Shown: in pieces, positions 63,345 through 64,000 of the stretch
How positions within the stretch are numbered: position 1 is the stretch's first letter
Layout: each line of letters opens with the position of its first letter
Assembly (NCBI GenBank): GCA_027574665.1
Contig: CM050654.1
Coordinates: forward strand, 35,979,722 to 36,043,721
Direction of reading: 5' to 3'
Source of the DNA: Rhynochetos jubatus
Lineage: Eukaryota > Chordata > Aves > Eurypygiformes > Rhynochetidae
Length of the DNA: 64,000 nt
The notes under the pieces: generated by a model
Database searches by the model: none
What the model was told of the DNA's origin: nothing
What the model saw: the letters and a program-made list of their open reading frames with translations, nothing else
Position numbers and translations under genes: made by a program

Positions 63345-64000
63345 TGGGCAGAGCAGCTGATACACCAGAGGGTCATGCTGCCATCCAGAGGGACTTCTGA
63401 CAGGTGAAGAAACGGGCTGACAGGAACCTCATGCAGTTCAACAAGGAGAAGTGCACAGTCCTGCACCTGGGGAGGAACAACCCTCTGCACCAATATACAT
63501 GGGGGGGCCACCCAGCTGGAAAGCAGCTCAGCAGAAAAGGACCTGGGGGTCCAGGTGTGCACCAAGTTGAACATGAGCTAGCACCGTGCCTTTGCAGCAA
63601 AAGCAATGCCAATTGTGTCGGACAAAGTATTGCCAGCAGGTTGAGGGAGGTGATCCTTCCCCTCAGCAGTGGTGAGGACACATCTAGAGTTCTGTGTCCA
63701 GTTCTGGGCCCCTCAGTACATGTGAGACATGGATGTACTGGAAAGAGTACAATGAAGGGCCATGAGGGTGAATAAGGGACTGGAACACCTCTCCTATGAG
63801 GAAAGGCTGACTGGGACTATTTAGCTGAGCAATGAGAAGGCTCAGCAGGGATCTTATTAAGGTACATGAACACCTGAAGGGAGGGTGTAGAGAAGATAGA
63901 GCTAGGCTCCTTTTTGTGCAGCCCAGTGACAGGAAAAGAGGCAACCGGCACAAACAGAAACACAGGAGGTTCCCTCTGAACATCAGGGAACACTTTTACT
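63345..64000 (+). mobile_element. CR1 LINE, cut by the window edge, antisense to ZRANB3
   Basis: Plus-strand CR1 ORF2/3' region: KRADRNLMQFNKEKCTVLHL, the block ending ttctgggcccctcagtaca, then acctctcctatgaggaaaggctga. Stops interrupt the frame (for example gagctagcaccgtgc), so it is inactive. The 3' end lies past 64000. Confidence 0.93.

Overview
This is a gene-dense stretch of a bird nuclear genome. The evidence is split, intron-containing genes with GT/AG borders, chicken-repeat-1 (CR1) LINE 3' ends in three places, two solo LTRs of an avian ERVL-like family, and a CpG-island promoter. Three vertebrate genes lie in the same order and orientation as at human 2q21.3: MAP3K19 (minus), RAB3GAP1 (plus) and ZRANB3 (minus). 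I found no bacterial-type features, CRISPR arrays, tRNAs or rRNAs. Family statements rest on recalled knowledge of the human proteins; no database search was run.

Region 1 (1 to about 12100, minus strand) is the 5' and central part of MAP3K19. Five coding exons are secure: 7150-7234, 6113-6354, 5597-5640, the giant 814-codon exon 1404-3845, and 91-243, where the kinase glycine loop begins. The rest of the kinase domain lies left of position 1. Further upstream I propose a non-coding first exon ending at 11848, a start-codon exon (10519-10589) and a phase-compatible exon (8092-8150). A perfect RFX X-box (12084-12097) beside a forkhead core lies just upstream of the proposed first exon.

Region 2 (about 12100 to 13890) is the spacer between the head-to-head genes MAP3K19 and RAB3GAP1. 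It holds a degenerate CR1 element and then a CpG island. The RAB3GAP1 start codon sits inside a perfect TISU/YY1 element.

Region 3 (13890 to about 36770, plus strand) is the complete RAB3GAP1 gene: 24 coding exons, all in phase, totalling 2961 nt or 986 residues. A second CR1 lies in intron 18.

Region 4 (36770-38996) separates the convergent genes RAB3GAP1 and ZRANB3 and carries one solo LTR.

Region 5 (38997-64000, minus strand) is ZRANB3. Seventeen coding exons give 987 in-phase residues up to the natural stop. About 120 N-terminal residues with the Walker A motif lie beyond the right edge. The SNF2 core, PIP box, NZF zinc finger and HNH domain are all readable, but the C-terminal APIM PCNA-binding motif has lost its leading basic residue. 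A second solo LTR and a third CR1 lie antisense in ZRANB3 introns.

The three genes do not form one pathway: a MAP kinase kinase kinase, a Rab3/Rab18 regulator and a replication-fork translocase. What they share is conserved synteny. I see no previously undescribed system. The most useful leads are the cilia-type promoter module at MAP3K19, the TISU start of RAB3GAP1 and the altered APIM of ZRANB3.
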